Assembly: GCF_963675975.1 (NCBI RefSeq)
Contig: NZ_OY780939.1
Location: forward strand, 2,480,001-2,544,000
Direction of reading: 5' to 3'
DNA from: Halarcobacter sp.
Lineage (GTDB): Bacteria; Campylobacterota; Campylobacteria; Campylobacterales; Arcobacteraceae
Length of the DNA stretch: 64,000 nucleotides
The position numbers and the translations under genes are program-made. Numbering within the stretch: position 1 is the stretch's first letter; every line of letters starts with the position of its first letter. Below are positions 1-9,668 of this stretch, in pieces. The notes beneath the pieces were generated by a model, which was not told the origin of the DNA, searched no databases, and saw only the letters and a list, made by a program, of their open reading frames with translations.

Positions 1-377
1 GTCATAGGAATTGTTACACAATTTTCTTTATTCATATCTAGTAAAGATTCAGGTAAACCAGCATCTTCTCTACCAAAATAAATAAAATCCCCTACTTTAT
101 ATTTGGCATCAAAATAAACTTTGTCTGTTTTTGTTGTAGCAAAAAAATGTCTATCATTTAAAGGATTTTTTGACCAAAAATCTTCAATGTTTTCATACTC
201 TCTAACATCTAAATCATACCAATAATCAAGTCCAGCCCGTCTTACTTCTTTTTCTGTAATTTCACCAAAACCATAAGGTTTGATTAGGTGAAGTGTACAG
301 TTCATAGCAAAAGCTAAACGCCCTATTGTTCCAACATTTCCTGGAATTCTTGGTTCTAATAATACTATATTAAACAT
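1..377 (-). CDS. trmL: tRNA (cytidine(34)-2'-O)-methyltransferase TrmL, 3' part missing
   Basis: SPOUT-family methyltransferase expected to 2'-O-methylate the wobble nucleotide of certain tRNAs. About 125 codons are visible. The protein begins MFNIVLLEPRIPGNVG and then has GRLAFAM, followed by FGREDAGLPE, which corresponds to the FGxExxGLP SAM-binding loop of TrmL. The reading frame is open to the window edge, so the last ~30 residues lie outside. The ATG at 377 lies one base beyond the purU stop, so the two genes are probably co-transcribed with purU upstream. The family call is firm; only completeness is unknown. Confidence 0.88.
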   Translation of the reverse strand, partial: MFNIVLLEPRIPGNVGTIGRLAFAMNCTLHLIKPYGFGEITEKEVRRAGLDYWYDLDVREYENIEDFWSKNPLNDRHFFATTKTDKVYFDAKYKVGDFIYFGREDAGLPESLLDMNKENCVTIPM

Positions 378-378
378 A

Positions 379-1212
379 TTATAAAATTACTGTTTTATTT
401 CCGAAAACAAAAACTTTGTCTTCTAAAAGGTGTTGAAGTGCAGTAGATAATACTACTTTTTCTACATTTCGCCCTGCTCTTCTCATATCTTGCCAAGAGT
501 AAGTATGGTCAACTCTAACAACATCTTGAGCAATGATTGGACCTTCATCTAAGTCATCAGTTACATAGTGAGCTGTTGCACCAATAATCTTAACACCTCT
601 ATGGTGTGCTTGTTTATATGGATTTGCTCCTATAAATGCTGGTAAAAACGAGTGGTGGATATTAAGCACTTGTTGAGGGAAAGCATTTACAAATTTTGGA
701 GTTAGTATTCTCATATATTTTGCTAAAACAATTAGTTCTGGCTCATACTCTTTGATTTGTTCAATAACTAAATCTTCATGAGCTTCTCTATCCATATCTT
801 CTGCACTTATGCAGTGAAAAGGGATATTAAATTTTTCAACTAAATCTTGAAGATAATCATGGTTTGCAATTACTGCTTTAATATTTGCATCAAGCTCACC
901 ATCTATATATCTAATAAGTAAATCACCTAAAACATGTGATTCTTTTGTAGCTAAAATAACAATATCTTTTTTAGATTTTACATTTAGTTTTATTGTTGAT
1001 TCTTTTGGAAGAACTTCAATCAATTCTTTATATAAAATATCTCTATTTACATCTCCAGAGATTACAGTTCTCATAAAAAACTTTTTTGTGTCAGGATCAA
1101 CAAACTCAGCATTTTGTTCAATATTTAAGTGGTTTGCATAAAGAACTTTTGAGACATTGTAAACAAGTCCTTTTGCATCGATAGTGTCAATAAGAAGTAT
1201 ATATTCTTTCAT
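379..1212 (-). CDS. purU: Formyltetrahydrofolate deformylase PurU
   Basis: Hydrolyses 10-formyl-THF to THF and formate, balancing one-carbon units and supplying formate for purine synthesis. The 277-residue length is typical. An N-terminal ACT domain (about 1-80) is followed by the formyltransferase fold (about 84-277). Residues 184-191 read NIHHSFLP with the catalytic His, and the conserved DDLDEGPII lies at about 219-227 with the catalytic Asp. The ACT domain separates it from PurN. The gene ends one base before trmL and is preceded by a hairpin that probably terminates the upstream malic enzyme transcript. Confidence 0.95.
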   Translation of the reverse strand: MKEYILLIDTIDAKGLVYNVSKVLYANHLNIEQNAEFVDPDTKKFFMRTVISGDVNRDILYKELIEVLPKESTIKLNVKSKKDIVILATKESHVLGDLLIRYIDGELDANIKAVIANHDYLQDLVEKFNIPFHCISAEDMDREAHEDLVIEQIKEYEPELIVLAKYMRILTPKFVNAFPQQVLNIHHSFLPAFIGANPYKQAHHRGVKIIGATAHYVTDDLDEGPIIAQDVVRVDHTYSWQDMRRAGRNVEKVVLSTALQHLLEDKVFVFGNKTVIL

Positions 1213-1229
1213 TTCTTTCCTAAATAAAC

Positions 1230-1261
1230 GGTATTATTTCAATTAAAGTCGAAATAATACC
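1230..1261 (-). terminator. Hairpin terminator downstream of the malic enzyme gene
   Basis: A perfect 11-bp inverted repeat (GGTATTATTTC / GAAATAATACC) with a 10-nt loop lies between the malic enzyme stop and the purU start. Read on the minus strand it is followed by GTTTATTT, a moderate U-tract. It probably ends the malic enzyme transcript. Confidence 0.6.
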
Positions 1262-1272
1262 ATTAAATAGAT

Positions 1273-2532
1273 TTAAATCATTTTAGATAGTTTAGTTTTG
1301 TACTCTTCTATATCAAAAGTTTTAACTCTTGCCACACCTGAATCAACAGCAGCTTGTGCAACTGCAGCTGAAACTTCTACAATAAGTCTTTTGTCAAATG
1401 GTTTAGGTAAGATATACTCTTTTGAGTAAGCTAAGTGATCTCCAAAAATCTCTTTAATATCATCAGTTACTGGTTTTTTAGCTAAATCAGCAATTGCTTG
1501 TGCAGCTGCTTTTTTCATAGCCATATTGATTTTTTTAGCTTGTACATCTAATGCACCTCTAAAAATAAAAGGGAAACCAATTACATTGTTAACTTGGTTA
1601 TTAAAGTCACTTCTTCCTGTCCCAACAATAGCTTTATCTCTAATTGCTAAGATTTCATCTGGGAATAACTCAGGAGTTGGATTTGCAAGTGTAAATACGA
1701 TAGGCTCATCAGCCATAACTGCAATATGCTCTTGTGTAAATGTTCCTGGTCTAGAAAGTCCTAATACAACATCAGCTTCTCTAAATGCATCTAACATTGT
1801 TAATGGTTCAGAGATAGAAAACTCTTTTTTATATTTATTTAAATCTTCTCTACCATCATGAATAACACCTTTAGAGTCACACATAATAATATTTTCTACA
1901 CCAACAGCTTTATACATTCTACTACAAGAAATAGCTGCTGCTCCTGCTCCAACAACAACAACTTTTAAAGATGATAATTCTTTTTTAATAATATCACAAG
2001 CATTGATTAAACCTGCTGTTGTGATGATTGCAGTACCGTGTTGGTCATCGTGCATTACTGGAATATCTAGTTCATCAATTAATCTTCTCTCAATTTCAAA
2101 ACATTCTGGTGATTTAATATCTTCTAAGTTGATTCCCCCGAATGTAGGTGAGATAGCTTTACATACATTTACAAACTTATCTACGTCTACTTCGTCAACT
2201 TCAATATCAAATGAATCTATAGCTGAAAACTTTTTAAATAGTACAGATTTACCTTCCATAACTGGCTTAGATGCTAAAGCACCAATATTACCTAGGCCTA
2301 ATACAGCTGTACCATTTGAGATTACTGCTACAAGATTTCTTTTTGTAGTATATTTAAATGCATTTTCTGGGTCTTCTTCAATTGCAAGACAAGGAAATGC
2401 AACCCCTGGAGTATATGCCAAAGATAAGTCTCTTTGTGTTTTTAACTCTGTTGTTGTTTCAATTGCCAGTTTACCTGGATTTGGAAACTGGTGATATTCT
2501 AAAGCTTCTTCTTTAGTTACTTGTTTACTCAT
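1273..2532 (-). CDS. Malic enzyme (malate dehydrogenase, oxaloacetate-decarboxylating)
   Basis: Oxidative decarboxylation of malate to pyruvate with NAD(P)+, linking the TCA cycle to pyruvate. The 419-residue protein matches the short bacterial malic enzyme (catalytic part of MaeB) without the C-terminal phosphotransacetylase domain. LSLAYTPGVA (about 36-45) carries the catalytic Tyr. MHDDQHGTA (about 160-168) is the metal-binding segment. VVVVGAGAAA (about 191-200) is the nucleotide-binding glycine motif. The gene is flanked by its own terminator-like hairpin and about 150 bp of upstream sequence, so it looks monocistronic. Cofactor preference cannot be read from sequence. Confidence 0.93.
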   Translation of the reverse strand: MSKQVTKEEALEYHQFPNPGKLAIETTTELKTQRDLSLAYTPGVAFPCLAIEEDPENAFKYTTKRNLVAVISNGTAVLGLGNIGALASKPVMEGKSVLFKKFSAIDSFDIEVDEVDVDKFVNVCKAISPTFGGINLEDIKSPECFEIERRLIDELDIPVMHDDQHGTAIITTAGLINACDIIKKELSSLKVVVVGAGAAAISCSRMYKAVGVENIIMCDSKGVIHDGREDLNKYKKEFSISEPLTMLDAFREADVVLGLSRPGTFTQEHIAVMADEPIVFTLANPTPELFPDEILAIRDKAIVGTGRSDFNNQVNNVIGFPFIFRGALDVQAKKINMAMKKAAAQAIADLAKKPVTDDIKEIFGDHLAYSKEYILPKPFDKRLIVEVSAAVAQAAVDSGVARVKTFDIEEYKTKLSKMI

Positions 2533-2680
2533 TTCACTCTTCCTCTAGTTTAAATTGCAACTAAATTTTAACTTAGGATTACTTACAAAAAATGGAAAAA
2601 TGATAATTTGAACTTATAAATATTTTAATTAAATGTGAATTACATTTTTTCTACACTAGAATTACATAACTGCTACATAA

Positions 2681-3355
2681 TTACGATAGAATAGAGATTA
2701 TCCCGGCAAATCTTCCACAAGCTTTGTCAACTCTGTAGGAAAAATAATCTACTCCTGAGCACATTGTACATCTATCATTTATAGTTATATTTCTAACACC
2801 TAAGTCTTTAAGTTGTTTTTTATTTATACCTTGTAAATCTAGATATCTATTATTCTCAAACTCTATTCCAAAATTAATTTTTACTATGTTTGCAAGTTTT
2901 TCATCAACTTCATAACAACACTTTTGAATAGAAGGCCCCATGATAACTTCAATATTTTCTGGTTTACAAGAAAATTCTTCAATCATTTTTAACACAGTTT
3001 TTTCAGATATTTTCTGAAAAGTTGAGTTTCTACCAGCATGTACAGCTGCAATTACACCATTAAACTTATCAAACATCAAAATAGGAATACAATCTGCAAC
3101 CATAACCATAAGAGTCAAATTTTTCTCATTTGTTATTATTGCATCGCAATCATCTATAATTCTTGGTGAATCTTTTCCTACAACAGTAACGCAAGAACCA
3201 TGAACTTGATTCATAGAGATAAGATTTTTAATATCAAATTTAAATTTTTTTGAAAGTTCTAATCTGTTTTTATCAACATTCTCTTTTTTGTCTGGTACGT
3301 GATAAGCTAGATTTCCCTCATCTTTATTTGTGAAAGTATAAAAAATATCGTGCAT
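2681..3355 (-). CDS. pgeF: Peptidoglycan editing factor PgeF (YfiH / laccase-domain family)
   Basis: Member of the DUF152/YfiH family, once annotated polyphenol oxidase. The E. coli member (YfiH/PgeF) removes wrongly incorporated amino acids from UDP-MurNAc precursors, and some members act on purine nucleosides. The zinc-site residues are visible: His52 in NQVHG, Cys89 in VADC and His106 in AAVHAGR, followed by GPSIQKCCYEV. At 224 residues it is slightly shorter than E. coli YfiH (243). Divergent from aroE across about 100 bp. Confidence 0.85.
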   Translation of the reverse strand: MHDIFYTFTNKDEGNLAYHVPDKKENVDKNRLELSKKFKFDIKNLISMNQVHGSCVTVVGKDSPRIIDDCDAIITNEKNLTLMVMVADCIPILMFDKFNGVIAAVHAGRNSTFQKISEKTVLKMIEEFSCKPENIEVIMGPSIQKCCYEVDEKLANIVKINFGIEFENNRYLDLQGINKKQLKDLGVRNITINDRCTMCSGVDYFSYRVDKACGRFAGIISILS

Positions 3356-3454
3356 AGTATATATCTCCTTTCAATAAGCAAGCTATTGTACAATTAAATA
3401 TTTAATATATTCTTATTGATAATTTGATAAAATCATTTCTTTTAAAGGAAAATC

Positions 3455-4255
3455 ATGTCAGATAATAAAGAACTTTTTGCAATATTTGGAAACCCAGTAG
3501 AACACTCAAAATCACCACAAATGCACAATGCAGGATTTGATAATATAAATTTTAATGGTGAATATATAAAACATCTAATTGAAGATGGGAATGAAGTAAA
3601 AAATATATTTTTAGATAAGCACTATAAGGGTGTAAATATAACAGTTCCACATAAAGAATATGCATACAAAAATGCAGATGAAGTAAGAGGTTTAGCTCAA
3701 AAAATCAAAGCAGTAAATACATATATAAATGAAAATGGAAAAGTTATAGCATACAATACAGATGCTCCAGGATTTTTAAAAGCAATTGAAAGTTTTAAAG
3801 ATGTTAAATCAGTTCTTCTTTTAGGAGCTGGTGGAACAGCAAAAGCAATCAGTTTAGCCCTTCAAGAAAGTGATATAGCTGTAACAGTTTTAAACAGAAG
3901 TGAAAGTAAACTTGACTTTTTTAAAGAGCATGATATAGAGTGCTACTCTTGGGATACTTTCAAGCCTAAAGAATATGATTTAATAGTAAATTCTACAAGC
4001 GCAGGACTAAAAGATGAGTATCTTCCTTGTGATAAAGAATTACTAGAAAATGTATTTAAAACAGCAAAATATGCATTTGACTGTGTATATGGGAAAATTA
4101 CACCATTTTTAGCTTTAGCAAAAGAGAATAACTTAGAGATAAAAGATGGAGAAGATATGTTACTTTATCAAGGTGTTTTAGCATTTGAATACTTTACAAA
4201 TACAAAAGCTGATGAAAACTTAGTTGAAGCTATGAGAAAAGGCTTAAAAGGATGA
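3455..4255 (+). CDS. aroE: Shikimate dehydrogenase AroE
   Basis: Reduces 3-dehydroshikimate to shikimate with NADPH in the chorismate pathway. 266 residues, the usual size. Substrate motif SKSPQMHN at 18-25, catalytic Lys67 in NITVPHK, Asn88 and Asp103 in the shikimate site, and the nucleotide-binding loop LLGAGGTAK at about 122-130. Preceded by AAAGGA with good spacing to the ATG and by the -10-like TAAAAT near 3428. Convergent with the chemoreceptor gene. Confidence 0.95.
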   Translation: MSDNKELFAIFGNPVEHSKSPQMHNAGFDNINFNGEYIKHLIEDGNEVKNIFLDKHYKGVNITVPHKEYAYKNADEVRGLAQKIKAVNTYINENGKVIAYNTDAPGFLKAIESFKDVKSVLLLGAGGTAKAISLALQESDIAVTVLNRSESKLDFFKEHDIECYSWDTFKPKEYDLIVNSTSAGLKDEYLPCDKELLENVFKTAKYAFDCVYGKITPFLALAKENNLEIKDGEDMLLYQGVLAFEYFTNTKADENLVEAMRKGLKG

Positions 4256-4266
4256 CTTTTTTCTAA

Positions 4267-4294
4267 TGAGTGGGATTAAAAACTTTCCCACTCA
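4267..4294. other. Hairpin between convergent aroE and chemoreceptor genes
   Basis: A 9-bp perfect inverted repeat (TGAGTGGGA / TCCCACTCA) with a 10-nt loop. It covers the stop and last codons of the chemoreceptor gene. Neither side has a long T-tract, so it may be a weak bidirectional terminator or mRNA 3'-end protector. Confidence 0.4.
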
Positions 4295-6354
4295 CTATCA
4301 TCATTGTTATTTGGTTTTATATCTTGTTTATTAACTTTTTTTGTTTCTGCTTTTGGTTCTTGTTTATTTTTTTTAATTGATGGTTCTTCTTTATTTTTAA
4401 TTTTTATATCATCTCTTGCTTTTACACTATTTTTTCCCTCAAACTCTTTTTCATCAGCTTCTTTTACTATTTCATCTGCTATTGATTGAGTTTGTTCAGC
4501 AATATCTTTAGTTTCATTTGCAACAGCAGCATTTTGCTGAGTTTGTCTATCTAATAAATTAATTGCATCATTGATTTGAACAATTCCAGATTGTTGCTCT
4601 TTACTAGCAACTTCAACATCAGAGATAAGCTCTAAAGTAGTGTTGATATTTTTGTTAAGACCAACATAACCTTTAATCATAATATCAGCAATATTTTTAC
4701 CATCATTAGCTTTAACTGTAGCATTTTCAACTAAATCTTTAATCTCTTTAGCAGCTTCTGCTGATCTACTTGCAAGGTTTCTAACCTCTTGTGCAACAAC
4801 CGCAAATCCTTTACCAGCTTCTCCTGCTGTTGCAGCTTCAACAGCTGCATTTAGTGAAAGAATATTTGTTTGGAAAGCAATTTGGTCAATAACTGAAATA
4901 GCATCATTGATAGCTGTTACTTGTTCGTTTATACTATCCATTGCAGTAGTTGTTTGAGTTGCAAGTTTTTCACCCTCAGAAGATGATTTTTTAAGTTCAT
5001 TTGCATTTTGAGCCATTTTTACTACATTTTCTGTATTATGTGAAATATTTGATGTTATCTCTTCTAATGCTGCTGCTGTTTCTTCTAAACTTGCTGCTGC
5101 TTCATTTGAAGCACTGCTTAGCTTATCTACATTTGCTAAAAGAGTATAAGCACTATTTTGAAGAGTTAAACCATTTGATTTATTGTCAACTAACATTTCA
5201 TTTATAATTTCTGCAAGAGTATTTAAACCTTCTGCTGTATCACCTTTGGTTTTTTCTATTCTAAATCTGAAATTAAGTTTTTGATACTCTTTTAATGCTT
5301 TTTTTAACTCATTTAAATCATCTGCAACTGTTTTTGATATTGAAGTTAACATATCATTAAAGATAATTTTTAACTCTTCAAGATTTTTATTGTGGGTGCT
5401 TTTTACTATTCTCTCTTTTATGTTTCCTTCTTTTACTTTTTCAGCAACATCTTTTACATTGTCTAATAAAATCAAATCCTCTTCTAATAAAGATTTTGTA
5501 TTTTTTATATTTTCATTTACAATTATTGCTAATTGTGCAATTTCGTCTTTAGAGCTAGTATCTAATGGTGAAACATCATCTGATTCTTTATTTAAATAAG
5601 AGAAGAAACCTAATAAACCATTTTCAAATTTAGAAATTCCATTTCTTATTGTTCTACTTAAATAAATAGTAAACATTATTGCAATAATAATATTTATAAT
5701 AGACATAATAACAAAAGCGTAAAAAGATGTTTGAACCGCCCCATCTGTACTGAGTTGATTTTTATTTATAACTTTGTATGTTTCTTCTGTAAAAAAATCC
5801 ATTTTATCTCTCATACTGTTGTAATCACCTAAATAAGACTCAAAGTAATATTTTTTTGCTTCTTTAAACTCTTTATTTTTTATTTGAGATATTAGATTTT
5901 GAGTATCCCCTTCGACTTTTACAAATAATTTGTCAAACTTAATAAATTCATCCTTCAATTGGGGTAATTCTGCTTGCAAAAGATTTCTAAACTTTCCAAA
6001 TCTTTGCTTAACTTGATCAAGGTTTTTTAATGCTTCATCTATTAACGCTTGTGACTTATCTTGATCTTCAATAGTTAAAACTTGTGATATATCAATATTT
6101 GATTGGTATGAATCCCTATCTGCTTCAAGCAAATATATTAAACCCAAATTAATCATTTGTGATAATGCTACATTTGATTGATATGAGTCCCTATCACCTT
6201 CTAACAAGAAATCTATACCTGCATAATCTTTATGAGTTAGGTTATTTATATTCAGTTTAATTTTACTGATATTATAAGCAATATAAATACTTGATAACAT
6301 AGTAATAATTACAAGTATACTGAATGCACCAATGATTTTTCTTTTAATACTCAT
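4276..6354 (-). CDS. Methyl-accepting chemotaxis protein with C-terminal EWESF tether
   Basis: Transmembrane chemoreceptor of 692 residues. TM1 is at about 7-28, a periplasmic helical sensor at about 30-205, TM2 at about 208-232, HAMP-like segments follow, and the signalling tip around 490-540 contains [16 protein letters not shown] and [16 protein letters not shown]. The sensor contains two tandem 25-residue units sharing a LLE(G/A)DRDSYQSN core. After the helical bundle there is a ~50-residue Lys/Glu/Asn-rich linker ending in EWESF, resembling the xWxxF pentapeptide (NWETF in E. coli Tar/Tsr) that docks CheR/CheB. The ligand is unknown. The 260 bp upstream is gene-free and presumably holds the promoter. 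Confidence 0.93.
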   Translation of the reverse strand: MSIKRKIIGAFSILVIITMLSSIYIAYNISKIKLNINNLTHKDYAGIDFLLEGDRDSYQSNVALSQMINLGLIYLLEADRDSYQSNIDISQVLTIEDQDKSQALIDEALKNLDQVKQRFGKFRNLLQAELPQLKDEFIKFDKLFVKVEGDTQNLISQIKNKEFKEAKKYYFESYLGDYNSMRDKMDFFTEETYKVINKNQLSTDGAVQTSFYAFVIMSIINIIIAIMFTIYLSRTIRNGISKFENGLLGFFSYLNKESDDVSPLDTSSKDEIAQLAIIVNENIKNTKSLLEEDLILLDNVKDVAEKVKEGNIKERIVKSTHNKNLEELKIIFNDMLTSISKTVADDLNELKKALKEYQKLNFRFRIEKTKGDTAEGLNTLAEIINEMLVDNKSNGLTLQNSAYTLLANVDKLSSASNEAAASLEETAAALEEITSNISHNTENVVKMAQNANELKKSSSEGEKLATQTTTAMDSINEQVTAINDAISVIDQIAFQTNILSLNAAVEAATAGEAGKGFAVVAQEVRNLASRSAEAAKEIKDLVENATVKANDGKNIADIMIKGYVGLNKNINTTLELISDVEVASKEQQSGIVQINDAINLLDRQTQQNAAVANETKDIAEQTQSIADEIVKEADEKEFEGKNSVKARDDIKIKNKEEPSIKKNKQEPKAETKKVNKQDIKPNNNDDSEWESF
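6070..6219 (-). repeat. Tandem 25-codon duplication in the chemoreceptor sensor domain
   Basis: Residues 46-70 and 71-95 of the chemoreceptor align without gaps and share LLE(G/A)DRDSYQSN and SQ at the same positions. The DNA has diverged at synonymous sites, so the duplication is not recent. It lies in the first sensor helix just after TM1. Confidence 0.75.
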
Positions 6355-6615
6355 AGCATTATCCTTTTAATAACTTTTTTATTTATACTACAAGTTAGAT
6401 ACTTAATGTTTTTTTAACATTTTAGGTTAATATATAATATTATTTAATATTTTTTACAAACTGTAACTATAGTCACAAAGTTCGACTATATAGTGCTTAT
6501 ATATAATTTTAGATTTTAAGTTAATATATTTTATTTTTTTAATAATTAAAAAGTAAAAACTCTAAAGAAGAGTCCAAAAGTTGAACTATTTAATAACTTT
6601 TCAAAAACAGTAGAA

Positions 6616-8877
6616 TTAGTTTATTTCTACTGCATTTCTTCCTTTGTTTTTTGCTACATAAACAGCTTCGTCCGCTCTTTTTATAGTTTGGTAAATATTT
6701 TCATCTTCTTTATAAATAGAAGCACCTATAGAACAAGTAATTTTCCCAACTACAGGAATTTTTTCCAACTCAATAACTCTTCTTAGATGCTCTAATGCTT
6801 TTTTTAGTCCTTCATTTGAATTAACCCTAAGAAATAAAATAAACTCTTCTCCACCCCATCTAATTAAGATATCATTTTCTCTTGAATACTTTTGTATTGT
6901 TTTTACAAAATGAATTAATACATCATCGCCAACATCATGTCCAAAAGTATCATTAACTCTTTTAAAATGATCAATATCTAAAAATGCAACCCCTAAAGAG
7001 AAACCATCACTAATAAAAGATTTTATAATATCTGGGATATTTTGTTCAAAATACTCTCTATTGTATGCATTTGTTAGTTTATCATGAATAGTTTTGTCTT
7101 CTAACTCAATATGATTTAACATAGTTTGAGTAATATCTGTAAAACTTAAAATATATAAATCTTCTTCAAACTTATTTACAGTTACAGCAAAAGCATGAAG
7201 ATTGTAATCATACATCAACATTCCCACTACTCTCTTTGAGTGAGGTAAACTTTCAATATTTTTAATCCAATCCTCTTTTTGCTCTACTTTTCCAAGATGG
7301 AAAAATCTATCATTTTCTACAAATAAATCACAAATACACTCAAATTTTTTATTAAAATCTTCTAGACTTTTAAAACCAGAAAATTCAAAAAACTTCTTAT
7401 TTGCAAAAGTTAATTGCTTTGAATTGGTTATGATGACAATATTATCTTGTAATTCAATAAATTTTTCTAATTTTCTATATTCATTTCTCTCTTTTGTAAT
7501 ATCTCTTGAAGAGGCATATAAATATATATCTCCATCAATTTCTACTTTTTTTGCACTTATTTGAACTTCAAGAATAGTTTTATCTTTTTTTATATGCAAA
7601 GTATTAAAAACTTGTGATGTATCTAGTAATGCATTTATTCTTTCAGGTATCTCTTTACCTGAAAATTTATAATCAAAATCCCTTACATTTAAACTTTTAA
7701 TCTCACTACAGCTATAACCTAACATCTTAGCAAATGATTTATTTGCTTCATAAATATTTCCATGAATATCCAAAATATGAATCCCATCTGATGCAATACT
7801 CATCAAATCTTTATATTTTGCTTTTTCTTTTTCAATATGTTTTTTTGCTCTTAATGTAATTTCCCTATTTCTCATTAACTGAAAAATAAATAAAAACATA
7901 CCAATCAATAACATAGAAAATATTATTTTTTTGTTTAATCTATGCTCTTCTATAACTTTTAATATATTATTAGATTCATAGAAAACAAAATACATAGTGT
8001 TGTCAGATTTTACATTTGAGATTGGTAAAAAAGAAACTACATAATGTTTATGTTCTATTTTACTTTTTGGTGAATGCCCCAAAGGAAGGTCAAAATTGAA
8101 AATTTCTTTTTCATCCATCTTTCTTTTTATATCATCCACAAACTCTTTTTCAAAATCAATATCTTTGAAAAAAACTTTATTTACTACTCTTTTAAGTTGT
8201 ACATATTGGTTGTTTTCAAAACTATCTTTATAATAAATTTTATATTCATCAAAAACAGTTTTATTAAATTTGTCTTTTTTTATTAAGAAATGCGTATAGA
8301 TATTTGTATAAACCTTTTCTATTTCATTTTCAACTTTATCTATACCAAAAGACATCTCAACACTTCCAAGATACTCTTCACCAAAAAATATTGGATAAAC
8401 ATTTCTCATACCAGGGAGAACTCTTCCTGTTTCTAGTCCATGAATACTTTTTTTATATCGATTAACATATTCAACTGTATATCTAAAAGAGCTAAGATTA
8501 TCTCCATATTTTTCTGGTTTGTGCATTCGCAAAAATGAAGTATTATCAGGTAGATGAAAATGAACTTGCCTAAATCCTAAAGAGGTAAGATACATATAAG
8601 TTTCATTTAATAAATTATATAACTTTTTTCTATCTCTTTGTTTAAATGCTTCTTTTATCTCAGGTCTATCTATAAAACCAATAAAAGTACTGTCAGCTAA
8701 GTTATTAAGTGATTTATTTATAGTTTTGTATTGAGTTTCTACTTTTTTTAGATTTTGATCTAATACTCTATTGGTCTCACCATCATAAAAAATTTGTATT
8801 TCATATAAAAGAACCAATTCAAAAATAACAAAAACGATAATAAGAAATATTCTATTTAATAAGTCTTTTTTTTCCAA
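6616..8877 (-). CDS. Membrane diguanylate cyclase with Cache-like sensor, PAS and GGDEF
   Basis: Makes c-di-GMP. A 753-residue protein with TM1 at about 9-26, an extracytoplasmic Cache-type sensor to about 325, TM2 at about 327-345, a PAS domain at about 355-470, a second weaker PAS-like region at about 475-590, and GGDEF at about 600-753. The active-site motif is GGEEF. The inhibitory I-site RxxD (REND) lies exactly five residues before it, so product inhibition is expected. There is no EAL or HD-GYP domain. The sensor segment with FRQVHFHLPDNTSFLR resembles double-Cache sensors of Campylobacterota. The signal is unknown. Confidence 0.92.
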   Translation of the reverse strand: MEKKDLLNRIFLIIVFVIFELVLLYEIQIFYDGETNRVLDQNLKKVETQYKTINKSLNNLADSTFIGFIDRPEIKEAFKQRDRKKLYNLLNETYMYLTSLGFRQVHFHLPDNTSFLRMHKPEKYGDNLSSFRYTVEYVNRYKKSIHGLETGRVLPGMRNVYPIFFGEEYLGSVEMSFGIDKVENEIEKVYTNIYTHFLIKKDKFNKTVFDEYKIYYKDSFENNQYVQLKRVVNKVFFKDIDFEKEFVDDIKRKMDEKEIFNFDLPLGHSPKSKIEHKHYVVSFLPISNVKSDNTMYFVFYESNNILKVIEEHRLNKKIIFSMLLIGMFLFIFQLMRNREITLRAKKHIEKEKAKYKDLMSIASDGIHILDIHGNIYEANKSFAKMLGYSCSEIKSLNVRDFDYKFSGKEIPERINALLDTSQVFNTLHIKKDKTILEVQISAKKVEIDGDIYLYASSRDITKERNEYRKLEKFIELQDNIVIITNSKQLTFANKKFFEFSGFKSLEDFNKKFECICDLFVENDRFFHLGKVEQKEDWIKNIESLPHSKRVVGMLMYDYNLHAFAVTVNKFEEDLYILSFTDITQTMLNHIELEDKTIHDKLTNAYNREYFEQNIPDIIKSFISDGFSLGVAFLDIDHFKRVNDTFGHDVGDDVLIHFVKTIQKYSRENDILIRWGGEEFILFLRVNSNEGLKKALEHLRRVIELEKIPVVGKITCSIGASIYKEDENIYQTIKRADEAVYVAKNKGRNAVEIN

Positions 8878-8980
8878 AAGAACCTTTCTTTTTAATTATC
8901 TAATTTTACAATTTTTGTACTTTATAAATAATGATTCACTTTAAAGAAATGCTATTTTCTGGGCTATATACAGAAGAATA

Positions 8981-9514
8981 TTATTTTTGGCTTATCTTTT
9001 TCTCCATACATTTTAAAATCTCATAAGTCTTACTCACATCATATGTAGCACTATGATAAGAAAGTGGATCAAAATCAATACCATAGAAAATACAAGTTTC
9101 ATCTAGTTTTGGATTTTTTATATTTCCATTTTTGTTTAGAGCTTTTACTATTTGTTTATTTTCTTTCATAGTACAAAAATGTTTTTCAAACTTAACAAGT
9201 CTATCAAGATGTCTTAGCTCAAAATTTATGTTATGAGCAATCAAAGTTTTAACTCCACTACAAAACTCAATAAACTCTTCATCTTCATTAAAATAAGAAC
9301 TATAGCTTGCACCGTTTCTATGAGCAATAATTTTTTCAGGGGTAAGTCTATGTACCTCAAAAGAATAAGGATTTACAGGATATCTAGATAAATAATATCG
9401 ATGGAACTTGTCAATAACTTTATAATCCCCATCCACAAGTTCTAACTTTACTGCTGCAGCTTCTATTACATCTTGGGGATTCATTGTGTTTGTTTCAAAA
9501 TCTAATATAATCAT
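8981..9514 (-). CDS. DEDDh 3'-5' exonuclease, DnaQ-like
   Basis: RNase H-fold exonuclease of 177 residues. Exo I is DFET (Asp5, Glu7), Exo II is HNINFELRHLD, and Exo III is HSATYD, with His and Asp separated by four residues as in DEDDh enzymes. It lacks any extra domain, so it could be a DNA polymerase proofreading-like subunit, an oligoribonuclease-like enzyme or a repair exonuclease; the sequence does not decide. A second exonuclease of the same superfamily lies at 37316-38053. Confidence 0.82.
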   Translation of the reverse strand: MIILDFETNTMNPQDVIEAAAVKLELVDGDYKVIDKFHRYYLSRYPVNPYSFEVHRLTPEKIIAHRNGASYSSYFNEDEEFIEFCSGVKTLIAHNINFELRHLDRLVKFEKHFCTMKENKQIVKALNKNGNIKNPKLDETCIFYGIDFDPLSYHSATYDVSKTYEILKCMEKKISQK

Positions 9515-9668
9515 AAAATTATTATACCAATAATATTAATAAATTTTTATATAAATATATTTGAAGCCTAAAAATAGAGTAAAAATGATATCACTAAGGG
9601 ATCTTAATAACTTTATAAGTTATAATTAATTCAAATTTAAAAATATTAATTTAATATGAAGGTTAAAA

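Noticed and set aside
2003-2494. Plus-strand frame of 163 codons over the malic enzyme gene
   Set aside because: Antisense to a firmly identified enzyme, with no recognisable protein features.
6086-6219. Duplicated sensor segment of the chemoreceptor as a recent DNA repeat or CRISPR-like unit
   Set aside because: The similarity is at protein level only; the codons differ and there are just two units without spacers.
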